From H17-190 sp034435615 (GTDB lineage: Bacteria; Chloroflexota; Dehalococcoidia; SM23-28-2; HRBIN24): DNA of 44,545 nucleotides. The notes beneath the pieces were generated by a model. That model had not been told where the DNA came from and searched no databases. It saw only the letters and a program-made list of their open reading frames with translations. The stretch spans positions 1 to 44,545 of the forward strand of contig DAOTWZ010000026.1 of assembly GCA_034435615.1 (NCBI GenBank). The letters are read 5' to 3'. Made by a program: the position numbers and the translations under genes. Shown here in pieces: positions 23,852-31,276 of the stretch; position 1 is the stretch's first letter; every line of letters starts with the position of its first letter.

Positions 23852-24637
23852 TCACTTGCCGGGGGCTGGCCCCTCCTGCACCACGGGGTTGCGCAGCACG
23901 CCGATCCCCTCCACCGCCACCTCCACCACGTCCCCTGGGGAGAGGGGGCCGGTCTCCCCCGGGGTGCCGGTGAAGACGAGGTCCCCCGGCTCCAGGGTCA
24001 TGGCCTGAGAGGCGTGGCTTATGAGCTGGGCCACGTCGTAGATGAGCTCGGAGGTGTTGCCCCGCTGCACCTCGCGCCCGTTGAGGAGGGTGCGGAGCTC
24101 CAGGGCGGAGGGGTCTATCCCCGTCACCAGCCAGGGCCCGATGGGGGCGAAGGTGTCTGCCCCCTTGGCCCGCCACCACTGGAGGTCGCCCCGCTGCCAG
24201 GGACGGGCGGAGACGTCGTTGCCGCAGGTGTAGCCGAAGACGTAGTCCAGCGCCTCCCGGGGGCTGACGCGGCGACAGCGGCGGCCGATGACGGCCACCA
24301 GCTCCCCCTCGTAGTCCACCCGCCCCGCCCCCTCCGGCAGGACGATGGCCTCCCCGGGCCCGACGACAGCGGAGCCAGGCTTCAGGAAGAGCTCCGGCTG
24401 GGCCGGCGCCTCCCCCAGCAGGGAGCGGCTCTGGGCGACGTGGCTGCGATAGTTGACGGCCGCCGCCAGTATCTTCCCTGGGCGCAGGGGGGCCAGGAGG
24501 CGCACCGAGGCCAGGGGTATCCGCTCCGACGAGACCACATGCCACCCGAAGAGGGGCCCCCGCACGGGCCGCACCTCCTCCCCCTCTACGACGACGTAGA
24601 GGCGGCGACCGCCGTACCGGACGCGGGCGTAGATCAT
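23852..24637 (-). CDS. Fumarylacetoacetate hydrolase (FAH) family protein
   Basis: A 261-aa protein with the FAH fold: a short N-domain, KILAAAVNYRSHV, the metal-binding VDYEGELVAVIGRR (Glu pair), YTCGNDVSAR, and GDLVFTGTPGETGPL near the C-terminus. Family members hydrolyse or decarboxylate beta-diketo acids and acylpyruvates, or isomerise hydroxymuconates. The exact substrate is not readable. Its ATG overlaps the stop of the PIG-L gene by one base (TGATG), so the two are co-translated. Confidence 0.92.
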   Translation of the reverse strand: MIYARVRYGGRRLYVVVEGEEVRPVRGPLFGWHVVSSERIPLASVRLLAPLRPGKILAAAVNYRSHVAQSRSLLGEAPAQPELFLKPGSAVVGPGEAIVLPEGAGRVDYEGELVAVIGRRCRRVSPREALDYVFGYTCGNDVSARPWQRGDLQWWRAKGADTFAPIGPWLVTGIDPSALELRTLLNGREVQRGNTSELIYDVAQLISHASQAMTLEPGDLVFTGTPGETGPLSPGDVVEVAVEGIGVLRNPVVQEGPAPGK

Positions 24638-25338
24638 CAGGCCATCAACTGGACGTGACGGAACCGCTCCCAGTAGCGGCCGTCCTCGCCCCGCAGCCGC
24701 TCCCGCAGCCGCTCCAGGAAGTCTTCCCCCTCCGGGAGCTGGCTGCGGTGGCAGCGCAGGGCCTCCAGCTTCGTCTCCAGGACATCGGTTATGTCGACTT
24801 CGAAGTTGGGCTGGTCGCTGCTCCAGAGGTAGACGTCGCTGACGCGGTGGGGCTCCAGACCCTCGGCGGCCAGGCCGGGGAAGCTGGGGCGGTTGCGGGC
24901 GATGGGGTAGACGGCGTCCAGGGTCACTGTCCCCACGCAGCGGTGGTCCGGGTGGTTGATGAAGCGGTTCCCCACGATCTGGTTAGGGTCGTGGCTGAAG
25001 ACGGCGTGGGGGCGGAGGAGGCGGATGTAGCGCACCACGTCCCGCATCAGGTCACGGCTGTAGACCAGCTCGCCGTCCACGTAGTCCAGGAAGAAAACCT
25101 CCTTGACCCCCAGCACCGAGGCGGCCCGCCGCTGCTCCTCCCGCCGCAGGGCGATGAGCCGCTCCGGCGGCATCTCGGGGTCGTTGCTGCCCTTGGAGCC
25201 GTCGGTGCAGACCAGGTAGTAGAAGTCCCAGCCGTTGCGGCCCCACAGGGCCACCGTCCCGGCGCAGCCGAACTCGGCGTCGTCGGGATGCGCGGCGATG
25301 ACCAGGGCCCGCCGTCGCTCGCTGCTCTCGTCGTTCAC
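24637..25338 (-). CDS. PIG-L family deacetylase (LmbE-like)
   Basis: A 233-aa zinc hydrolase family protein with AHPDDAEFGCAGT (His17, Asp20 as zinc ligands), LVCTDGSKGSND, FLDYVDGELVYSRDL, and the third-ligand segment NHPDHRCVG. Relatives deacetylate GlcNAc-type substrates in thiol cofactor or lipid synthesis. The GTG at 25338 follows GGAGG at about 10 nt. The in-frame ATG at 25368 overlaps a TAGAAT -10 box (25372-25367) and is excluded. It is the first gene of a pair with the FAH-family gene. Confidence 0.92.
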   Translation of the reverse strand: MNDESSERRRALVIAAHPDDAEFGCAGTVALWGRNGWDFYYLVCTDGSKGSNDPEMPPERLIALRREEQRRAASVLGVKEVFFLDYVDGELVYSRDLMRDVVRYIRLLRPHAVFSHDPNQIVGNRFINHPDHRCVGTVTLDAVYPIARNRPSFPGLAAEGLEPHRVSDVYLWSSDQPNFEVDITDVLETKLEALRCHRSQLPEGEDFLERLRERLRGEDGRYWERFRHVQLMA

Positions 25339-25399
25339 CCCAGGGCGTCCTCCATCAGCTAGTCCCATTCTAGTGGCCGCTGTCCTTGCCGGCCAGACC

Positions 25400-25429
25400 T
25401 TGTCCTCTCTACACGGTTCCGTGTAAAAT
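25400..25429 (+). promoter_or_regulatory. Promoter of the XRE regulator with embedded inverted repeat
   Basis: TTGTCC (25400-25405), 18-nt spacer, TAAAAT (25424-25429). The perfect inverted repeat ACACGG-TT-CCGTGT (25411-25424) lies between the two boxes, a position where a bound repressor blocks RNA polymerase. The GTG start follows only 10 nt after the -10 box. Confidence 0.65.
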
Positions 25430-25439
25430 CGCCGCTGGA

Positions 25440-25691
25440 GTGTCCAGGGGAAGGAAGCGGGGCCCCGTCTGGGACGCCGGCCAGGTGCGGGCCCTGAGGC
25501 GTCATCTGGGTTTGAGCCAGGAGGGACTGGCCCAGGAGCTGGGCGTCCGCCAGCAGACGGTGAGCGACTGGGAGACGGGCCGCTACCGCCCCCGGGGGGC
25601 TTCGGCGCGGCTGCTGACGCTGGTGGCGGAGCGGACCGGCTTCCCCTACCGGGCGGGGGAGGCGGGACGTGAGGATGCCCCGGCCGGCTGA
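25440..25691 (+). CDS. XRE-family helix-turn-helix regulator (83 aa)
   Basis: A minimal Cro/C1-type DNA-binding protein. The HTH is VRALRRHLGLSQEGLAQELG followed by QQTVSDWETGRYRPRG, with the canonical S-x-W-E-x-G turn. There is no ligand domain. The GTG at 25440 lacks a clear ribosome-binding site and lies very near the -10 box, so the mRNA has almost no leader. It overlaps the DUF2851 gene by 17 nt. The inverted repeat in its own promoter is the probable autoregulatory site. Confidence 0.85.
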   Translation: MSRGRKRGPVWDAGQVRALRRHLGLSQEGLAQELGVRQQTVSDWETGRYRPRGASARLLTLVAERTGFPYRAGEAGREDAPAG

Positions 25692-26835
25692 GGCGGCCGG
25701 CTGGACGGAGGAGGCCCTGGCCCGCCTCTGGGAGGAGCAGACGCTGCCCCGGGAGGCGCTGGTGACGCGGCAGGGCCTCCCCTTGCGGGTGGTCTACCGC
25801 GGCCAGCGCCGGCGGGGGCCGGGGCCCGACTTCCGGGGCGCCATCATCGCCACGCCCCACGCCCTCCTCACCGGGGACGTGGAGGTCCACCTGCGGGCGG
25901 GGGACTTCCGTCGCCACGGCCACCATCGGGACCCGGCCTACGATGGCCTGGTCCTCCACCTCGTCCTCTGGGACGATGAAGGGGCCGATACCCTCCTGCG
26001 GAGCGGCCGCCGGGTGCCTCTGCTGGCCCTGGCCCCTCACCTGGAGGCGCCGCGGCCCCTCCCCTGGCGAGAGCCCTGCCGCACCGCCCTGGCCAGGCTG
26101 GGGGCGACAGAGGTGGAGCGCACGCTGGACCGGCTGGGCGATATACGGCTTCGGCAGAAGGCGGCCGCCCTGGCCGGCGAGATGGCCCGCTGGGGGCCGG
26201 AGGAGGCCCTCTACCGCGCCCTGGTGGAGGCCCTGGGCTACGGCGGCGGCCGCGAGGCCTTCCGCGCCCTGGCGGAGCGCCTCCCCTGGCGCAGCCTCCG
26301 CCCCCTCCTGCTGGCGGAGAGGGAGCCGTGGCGAGCCCGGGCGGCCTTCCTAGCCCTGCGGGAGGCGGCCGCCAGGCTGCCCTTCCCCTGGTCGGGCCGC
26401 GGCCAGCGTCCCGCCAACCACCCGTACCGGCGGCTGGCCGGCGCCGCCTCCCTGCTGGCCCGCTACGCCGGCACGGGTCTGGCCCCCGCCCTCCTGGAGG
26501 CCGTCCGCGGGGGCCAACCTGCCCCCCTCCTGCAGGCGCTGACGGTGCAGGGCGGAAGCATAGGGCGGGGGCGGGCCATCGAGCTGGCCGTCAACGCCGT
26601 CCTGCCCCTGGCGCTGGCCCTGGCCGACGCCACCGACGACCGCGCCCTGGCGCTGGCCGCCCAGCAGGTGTACCGTAGCCTGGGGAGGCCCGCCGCCTAC
26701 GGCGTCACCCGCCACCTGGACGGGGCCCTGGCCCCGGGCGGTGTGACGGTAGGGGCGCGGCGCCAGCAGGGCATGCTCTACCTCCAGCGTAACTACTGCA
26801 GCCAGGGAGGGTGTGGACGTTGCCCCCTCTCCTGA
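25675..26835 (+). CDS. DUF2851 family protein
   Basis: A 386-aa protein of unknown function. Features I recall for DUF2851 are present: an N-terminal LARLWEEQTLP, LRVVYRGQRRRGPGPDFRGA, the GDVEVHLRAGDFRRHGHHRD block (rich in acidic and His residues like a nuclease active site), YDGLVLHLVLWDD, and a C-terminal Cys cluster C-S-Q-G-G-C-G-R-C. The combination of D-F, E-V-H and a Cys tail suggests a nuclease-like fold, which is inference. It is translationally coupled to the XRE regulator and 13 nt upstream of era. The ATG at 25675 or GTG at 25669 may be the start. Confidence 0.8.
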   Translation: MPRPAEAAGWTEEALARLWEEQTLPREALVTRQGLPLRVVYRGQRRRGPGPDFRGAIIATPHALLTGDVEVHLRAGDFRRHGHHRDPAYDGLVLHLVLWDDEGADTLLRSGRRVPLLALAPHLEAPRPLPWREPCRTALARLGATEVERTLDRLGDIRLRQKAAALAGEMARWGPEEALYRALVEALGYGGGREAFRALAERLPWRSLRPLLLAEREPWRARAAFLALREAAARLPFPWSGRGQRPANHPYRRLAGAASLLARYAGTGLAPALLEAVRGGQPAPLLQALTVQGGSIGRGRAIELAVNAVLPLALALADATDDRALALAAQQVYRSLGRPAAYGVTRHLDGALAPGGVTVGARRQQGMLYLQRNYCSQGGCGRCPLS

Positions 26836-26848
26836 GGAGGGAGCCTTG

Positions 26849-27796
26849 GTGACCGCCCGACAGCGCCGTCGGCAGGGGGAAGCCGGCCGGCCCGGGACGC
26901 CCCACAAGGCGGGGGTGGTGGCCGTGGTGGGCCGCCCCAACGTGGGAAAGTCCACCCTCCTCAACCAGCTCCTCCAGTTCAAGCTCTCCATCGTCACTCC
27001 CAAGCCCCAGACGACGCGGGAGACCGTGAAGGGCATCCTCAGCGGCCCCGGCTACCAGATAGTCCTCCTGGACACGCCGGGCTATCTGCGCCAGCCCGCC
27101 CACCTGCTGGACCAGCGGATGCTCAAGCAGGCGCGGGAGGCCCTGGCCGAGGCCGACCTCGTCCTCCTCCTGGTGGAGCCGCGCCCGCCGGGGGACATTG
27201 AGCAGGCGCTCATCCAGGCGGTGCGGGGGAGCGGGCGGCCCTGCCTCCTCGTCATCAACAAGATAGATACGGTGGCCAAGGCGGAGCTCCTCCCCGTCAT
27301 GGACCAGTACAGCCGCCTGCACGACTTCCAGGAGATCGTCCCCATCAGCGCCCTGCAGCGGGACGGGCTGGACCTCCTCCTCCAGCTCATGGTGAAGCAC
27401 CTGCCGCCCGGCCCTCCCCTCTACCCTGAGGAGGAGCTGACGGACCGCACGGAGCGGGCGCTGGTGGCCGACATCGTGCGGGAAGAGGTCTACCTCCTCT
27501 ACCGCCAGGAGGTGCCCTACGCCGTGGCCGTGGCCATAGACCAGTTCCGGGAGGCGGACCCGGAGCACGGGGGGAAGGACTACATCCGGGCCGTCATCTT
27601 CGTGGAGAGGGAGAGCCAGAAGGGGATCCTGGTGGGGAAGGGCGGCGAGGCCCTGAAACGAGTGGGGACGCGGGCCCGCCAGCAGATAGAGGCCCTCCTG
27701 GGGCGGCCCGTCTACCTGGAGCTGTGGGTCAAGGTGCGCCCCCGCTGGCGCAAAGACCCCCAGTTCCTGCGCTGGCTGGAGGAGACGCTGCGCTAG
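26849..27796 (+). CDS. era: GTPase Era
   Basis: Ribosome assembly GTPase that binds the 3' end of 16S rRNA. The 315-aa protein has G1 GRPNVGKS (28-35), G2 TTRE, G3 DTPG, G4 NKID, and a C-terminal KH domain with ERESQKGILVGKGGEALKRVG and the VYLELWVKV strand. The N-terminus carries a basic extension of about 20 residues. The GTG at 26849 follows GAGGAGGG at 7 nt; an earlier GTG at 26813 lies inside the DUF2851 gene with a too-close site. Its stop interlocks with tsaD in CTAG. Confidence 0.95.
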   Translation: MTARQRRRQGEAGRPGTPHKAGVVAVVGRPNVGKSTLLNQLLQFKLSIVTPKPQTTRETVKGILSGPGYQIVLLDTPGYLRQPAHLLDQRMLKQAREALAEADLVLLLVEPRPPGDIEQALIQAVRGSGRPCLLVINKIDTVAKAELLPVMDQYSRLHDFQEIVPISALQRDGLDLLLQLMVKHLPPGPPLYPEEELTDRTERALVADIVREEVYLLYRQEVPYAVAVAIDQFREADPEHGGKDYIRAVIFVERESQKGILVGKGGEALKRVGTRARQQIEALLGRPVYLELWVKVRPRWRKDPQFLRWLEETLR

Positions 27797-28785
27797 CCCA
27801 GGCGCAGCCCGGGCTGCACGTCCACGTCCAGGGGCGCCACGTCGCCGAAGAGACGCAGCCGGTAGCAGGCGCAGGCGGCGATCATGGCGGCGTTGTCGGT
27901 GCAGAGGGAAGGGGGAGGCACCCGCACCGGCAGGGGCGAGCGCTCCCGGAGAGCGCGCCTCAGGAGGCCGTTGGCCGCCACCCCGCCGGACAGGAGCACC
28001 TCCACCGCCGCCGTCTCCCGGGCCGCCCGCACGACGCGGGAGACCAGGGCGTCTACCACCGCCTCCTGGAAGGCAGCCGCCACCTCGGCGACGGAGGGCG
28101 GCTCCCCGTATTCCCCTCGCATCAGGCGCAGGACGTGGGTCTTCAGGCCGCTGAAGCTGAAGTCATAGGGGCCCTGAGGCCGGCCGCGGGGCAGGCGCAG
28201 GGCCACGCGGCCCGCCTCCCGAGCCGTCCGCTCAATGGCGGGGCCGCCCGGGAAGCCCAGGCCCAGCAGCCGCGCCACCTTGTCAAAGGCCTCCCCCGCC
28301 GCATCGTCCACCGACTGCCCCAGCCGCCGGAAGCGACCGTGCGCCTCCATCAGCACCAGGTCGGTGTGGCCGCCGGAGACCACCAGGCAGAGGGCAGGCA
28401 GGCGAGGCTCCGGCCCCTCCTCCAGCCAGTTAGCGTAAATGTGCCCCTCCAAGTGGTTGACGGCCACCAGGGGGAGGCCCCAGGCGTAGGCCAGGGCCTT
28501 GGCCAGGTTGGCTCCCACCACCAGCGACCCCGCCAGACCGGGGCCGATGGTGACGGCCACGGCGTCCAGCTCCTGGGGCCCGCAGCCGGCCTCCCGGAGG
28601 GCCGCCTCCACCACCGGCAGGAGCGCCTCCAGGTGGTGGCGGGAGGCCACCTCCGGCACCACGCCCCCGTAGCGGGCGTGGAGGGCGGCCTGGGAGGCGA
28701 CGACGTTGGCCAGCAGCCGCCGCCCGTCCTCCACCACGGCGGCGGCCGTCTCGTCGCAGGAGGTCTCGATGCCCAACACCCTCAT
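27793..28785 (-). CDS. tsaD: tRNA threonylcarbamoyltransferase TsaD
   Basis: Transfers threonylcarbamoyl to A37 of ANN-decoding tRNAs. The 330-aa ASKHA-fold protein has LGIETSCDETAAAVV, the metal-binding HLEGH motif, VVSGGHTDLVLM, FPGGPAIE and LSGGVAANGLLR. Its ATG overlaps the stop of the upstream PP2C-like gene by 4 nt (ATGA). TsaB, TsaC and TsaE are not in the window. Confidence 0.97.
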   Translation of the reverse strand: MRVLGIETSCDETAAAVVEDGRRLLANVVASQAALHARYGGVVPEVASRHHLEALLPVVEAALREAGCGPQELDAVAVTIGPGLAGSLVVGANLAKALAYAWGLPLVAVNHLEGHIYANWLEEGPEPRLPALCLVVSGGHTDLVLMEAHGRFRRLGQSVDDAAGEAFDKVARLLGLGFPGGPAIERTAREAGRVALRLPRGRPQGPYDFSFSGLKTHVLRLMRGEYGEPPSVAEVAAAFQEAVVDALVSRVVRAARETAAVEVLLSGGVAANGLLRRALRERSPLPVRVPPPSLCTDNAAMIAACACYRLRLFGDVAPLDVDVQPGLRLG

Positions 28786-29456
28786 CCCTCTCCCTCCTCC
28801 CGGGCCGGGTCATCCGTCACCACCAGCAGGATGGCAGCGAACCAGTCCATCTCCCGCACCCAACGGTAGAGGAGAGAGAGGCCGCGCTCGGGGCGCTGGC
28901 CCATGAGCTCGCGCAACCGCTCCTGGGAAAGGGCCTCGGCCAGATTGCTGGAGGCGAGGAGGAGGCGGTCGCCAGCGGCCAGCTCGTGGCGGGTGAAGGC
29001 GGGATAGATGTCGTCGGCCAGTCCCAGGGGGCCCTGGGCCTCCGGGATGTGGGGCTGGAGGGGCCGCAGCGTCCTGCCGCGGAAGGCGTAGGCCAGGGCC
29101 GGGCCCACCTGGGCCAGATATGCCTCCTGTCCCCGCACCGTCAGGGCGGAGACGCCAGCCGCCACCCACTGTTCGCGCAGGCTGCGCCCGTTCCAGCTCT
29201 TCAGGTCACGATGGGCGGCCCGGAGGGCCCGCAGCAGCCCCCCTGTAAGGGAGAGCCGCTCCCGGTGGAAGCTCTCGCCGATGACGGCCGCCACGTCGGC
29301 GCAGAACTCCTCGCTGCCGGGCAGGGCCGGCTCCACCACCAGGTAGAGGTCGGGGCCGCCCTCCGCCCCCTCCTGGAGGTAGACAGCGATAAAGGGGCCG
29401 TCCTCCCGCAACTGGCCGCGCAGGATACTGAAGTGGGAGACCCAGAGCATGGTCAT
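28782..29456 (-). CDS. PP2C-like fold protein, catalytic residues degenerate
   Basis: A 224-aa protein with a PPM/PP2C-like outline: DLYLVVEPALPGSEEFCADVAA, GGLLRALRAAHRDLKSWN, VAAGVSALTVRGQEAYLAQVGPALAYAFRG, and ELAAGDRLLLASSNLAEAL. The metal-binding Asp residues of active phosphatases (D-G and D-D motifs) are not in their usual contexts, so it may be a non-catalytic relative. The ATG at 29456 follows GGAGG at 7 nt. It is coupled to tsaD, which may only reflect a shared promoter. Confidence 0.65.
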   Translation of the reverse strand: MTMLWVSHFSILRGQLREDGPFIAVYLQEGAEGGPDLYLVVEPALPGSEEFCADVAAVIGESFHRERLSLTGGLLRALRAAHRDLKSWNGRSLREQWVAAGVSALTVRGQEAYLAQVGPALAYAFRGRTLRPLQPHIPEAQGPLGLADDIYPAFTRHELAAGDRLLLASSNLAEALSQERLRELMGQRPERGLSLLYRWVREMDWFAAILLVVTDDPAREEGEG

Positions 29457-29523
29457 AAAGTGGCCTCCGGGGCGACCACTTATGGAGGATACAACGGTGG
29501 GACGCTTGACGTTAGCGCCGGGC

Positions 29524-30171
29524 CTACCCGGCCTCTGCCCTGACGAGGGGGCGGATGCGGTAGGTGCAGGCCCCCTCCCCCCGCAAAAGGCTGCGGGTCA
29601 GACGGGTGTCCGCCCCCACGAGCTGCCGCACCATCTCCACGTGCAGGGCACAGATGGCCCGGTCCTCCTGGGCCACGCGGGAGTAGGGGCAGGTGAACTG
29701 GTCTATGTAGAACTCGTCGCCCTTGCGGGAGCACTGGGCCAGGCAGCCCTGCTCCTCCATGAGGCGCACCGTCTCCGCCACCCGCTCCTCCACCGGGCGC
29801 CCCTCCACTCGCTCTATGTGAGGGGCGGCCATGCGGGCAGCCACCCGCTTCAGGAGCTGATGGAAGCGCTCGCTGCCCTCGCTGGCCTTCAGCTCCCCCA
29901 GGAGGGCCAGGGCCAGCTCATCGTAGTGCTTGGGGAAGAGGGACTCCGCCTTCTCGGTCAGAGAGTAGACCAGAGTGGGCCTCCCCACCCGGCCCCGCTC
30001 CTCGCGGGCCGTCACCAGGCCGTCCCGCTCCAGCACCGTCAGGTGCTGCCGTATGCCGGTGGCGGTCAGCCCCAGCAACTCCCCCAGCTCCTTCACGGTG
30101 GCGCGCCCCGCCCGCTGCAGGTAGCGTATGATCTCCTGCCGGGTGGTCTGGAGGTGGAGGCTATTGCTCAT
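29524..30171 (-). CDS. SufR-like winged-helix regulator with Cys cluster
   Basis: A 215-aa regulator. The N-terminal winged helix reads RATVKELGELLGLTATGIRQHL with wing GRVGRPTLVYSLT. The C-terminal part has Cys143, Cys147, Cys161, Cys174 and Cys202; the Cys-x12-Cys spacing (161/174) and the following TYRIRP resemble SufR-type Fe-S sensors, although one SufR Cys position is Asp here. Iron-sulfur sensing is therefore plausible, not certain. The ATG at 30171 lies 10 nt after TATAAT; the ATG at 30183 overlaps that box. No suf genes are in the window. Confidence 0.82.
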   Translation of the reverse strand: MSNSLHLQTTRQEIIRYLQRAGRATVKELGELLGLTATGIRQHLTVLERDGLVTAREERGRVGRPTLVYSLTEKAESLFPKHYDELALALLGELKASEGSERFHQLLKRVAARMAAPHIERVEGRPVEERVAETVRLMEEQGCLAQCSRKGDEFYIDQFTCPYSRVAQEDRAICALHVEMVRQLVGADTRLTRSLLRGEGACTYRIRPLVRAEAG

Positions 30172-30181
30172 CCTGTCAGGC

Positions 30182-30217
30182 ATTATAACACTTTATGCAG
30201 CTATAATGATACTTTAG
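30182..30217. promoter_or_regulatory. Divergent promoter region with direct repeats
   Basis: TATAAT on the minus strand (30187-30182) serves the SufR-like gene; TATAAT on the plus strand (30202-30207) serves the 136-aa gene. Two direct repeats, TATAACACTTTA (30184-30195) and TATAATGATACTTTA (30202-30216), overlap these boxes and are candidate binding sites for the regulator itself. Confidence 0.6.
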
Positions 30218-30241
30218 AGCGAAAACGCCGGCGGTGAGAAG

Positions 30242-30652
30242 ATGACCGGTCCCGACCCTCTGGAGCTGAAGGCGGAGGCAGACGATATCCTGGAGCGGGC
30301 GGCCCAGCGCCTGCGGGCGCTCCTGCAGGAGGCCGTCTCCCGCCTGGACCCCTTCCCGCCCTTCCCGGGCGCCTTCTTCACTTACGGCATCGAGATCGAC
30401 GAGCCGCTGGCGGGGGACGATCCCGATCGCGGCTGTGTCGTCCTGGGGCCGGACGGCGAGCTATACGAGCTGGTCATCGGCTACGAGCTGCCCATCTTCC
30501 CCGAGGAGGCCCACGACCCGGTGGCCACCCGCAAGGAGGAGCTGAAGCCCCTCGACCTGCACCCGCGGGACTACATCTTCTATGCCTACCGGGCCCTCAC
30601 CCGGGTGACGGAGCTACTGCTGGAGCAGGGGGCCGGCCGGGGGAGGCCCTAG
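30242..30652 (+). CDS. Uncharacterised 136-aa protein
   Basis: Not recognised. It starts with an amphipathic helix (LKAEADDILERAAQRLRALLQEAVSRL), followed by a beta-rich part with GCVVLGPDGELYELVIGYELP and a helical C-terminus (DYIFYAYRALTRVTELLL). The ATG at 30242 follows CGGTGAGAAG. No signal peptide or membrane segment. It shares a control region with the divergent SufR-like regulator and may be its target. Its stop interlocks with moaC in CTAG. Confidence 0.75.
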   Translation: MTGPDPLELKAEADDILERAAQRLRALLQEAVSRLDPFPPFPGAFFTYGIEIDEPLAGDDPDRGCVVLGPDGELYELVIGYELPIFPEEAHDPVATRKEELKPLDLHPRDYIFYAYRALTRVTELLLEQGAGRGRP

Positions 30653-31146
30653 TCCCCCAGGACTATCGGGCCGCTCTTGCCCCCGGACTTGCGCACCAGC
30701 TTGATATCGGAGATACGGGCGCCCCGGTCCACCGCCTTCACCATGTCGTAGACGGTGAGGGCGGCCACCGCCACCGCCACCAGCGCCTCCATCTCTACGC
30801 CGGTGCGCCCCGTGGTGCGCACCCTCGACTCGATCTCCAGGCAGGCGGAGGCCTCGTCGGCGCGGAGGTCCACCTCCACGTCGGTGAGCAGGAGGGGATG
30901 GCAGAGGGGTATCAGCTCCGGGGTCCGCTTGGCGGCCATGATGCCGGCGAGGCGAGCGGTGGTGAGGACGTCCCCTTTGGCCACCTGCCCCTCCTGGACC
31001 AGGCGCAGCGTCTCCGGCTGCAGGTAGACCCGCCCCCGGGCCACCGCCTCACGCACCGTCTCCCCTTTGGCGGTGATGTCCACCATGCGGGGACGCCCCG
31101 ACTCGTCCAGGTGGGTCAGGCGGCCGCTCTCGTCCATCTCAGACAC
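30649..31146 (-). CDS. moaC: Cyclic pyranopterin monophosphate synthase MoaC
   Basis: Second step of molybdenum cofactor synthesis: converts the MoaA product to cPMP. The 165-aa protein has MVDITAKGETVREAVARG, KGDVLTTARLAGIMAAKRTPELIPLCHP (His/Lys active site), GRTGVEMEALVAVAVAALTVYDM and the C-terminal KSGGKSG. A GTG at 31146 and an ATG at 31137 are both possible starts; neither has a strong ribosome-binding site. It lies 130 nt downstream of moaA on the same strand. Confidence 0.96.
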   Translation of the reverse strand: MSEMDESGRLTHLDESGRPRMVDITAKGETVREAVARGRVYLQPETLRLVQEGQVAKGDVLTTARLAGIMAAKRTPELIPLCHPLLLTDVEVDLRADEASACLEIESRVRTTGRTGVEMEALVAVAVAALTVYDMVKAVDRGARISDIKLVRKSGGKSGPIVLGD

Positions 31147-31273
31147 CAGCCGTGGGCCGCCGGGGCGGCGGGCGCCCGCCGGTCGCCACCGGCTGGGGCC
31201 GCCGACCGGCTTCCTCTGGCCGCGACAGGGGGATGCCCCGGGGAAACAGCGGCAGGCGGTAGGGCCAGCTCAC
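31139..31273 (-). other. moaA-moaC spacer with a weak 44-codon frame
   Basis: A GTG 4 nt after the moaA stop opens a 44-codon frame rich in Pro and Arg whose TGA sits just before the moaC ATG (TGAGATG). It could be a coupling leader peptide or chance in GC-rich DNA. No homology, no terminator and no riboswitch were recognised in this spacer. Confidence 0.2.
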
Positions 31274-31276
31274 GCC

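Noticed and set aside
31147..31276. Molybdenum-cofactor riboswitch between moaA and moaC
   Set aside because: None of the recognisable Moco-motif blocks is present; the spacer lies inside the operon rather than at its head.
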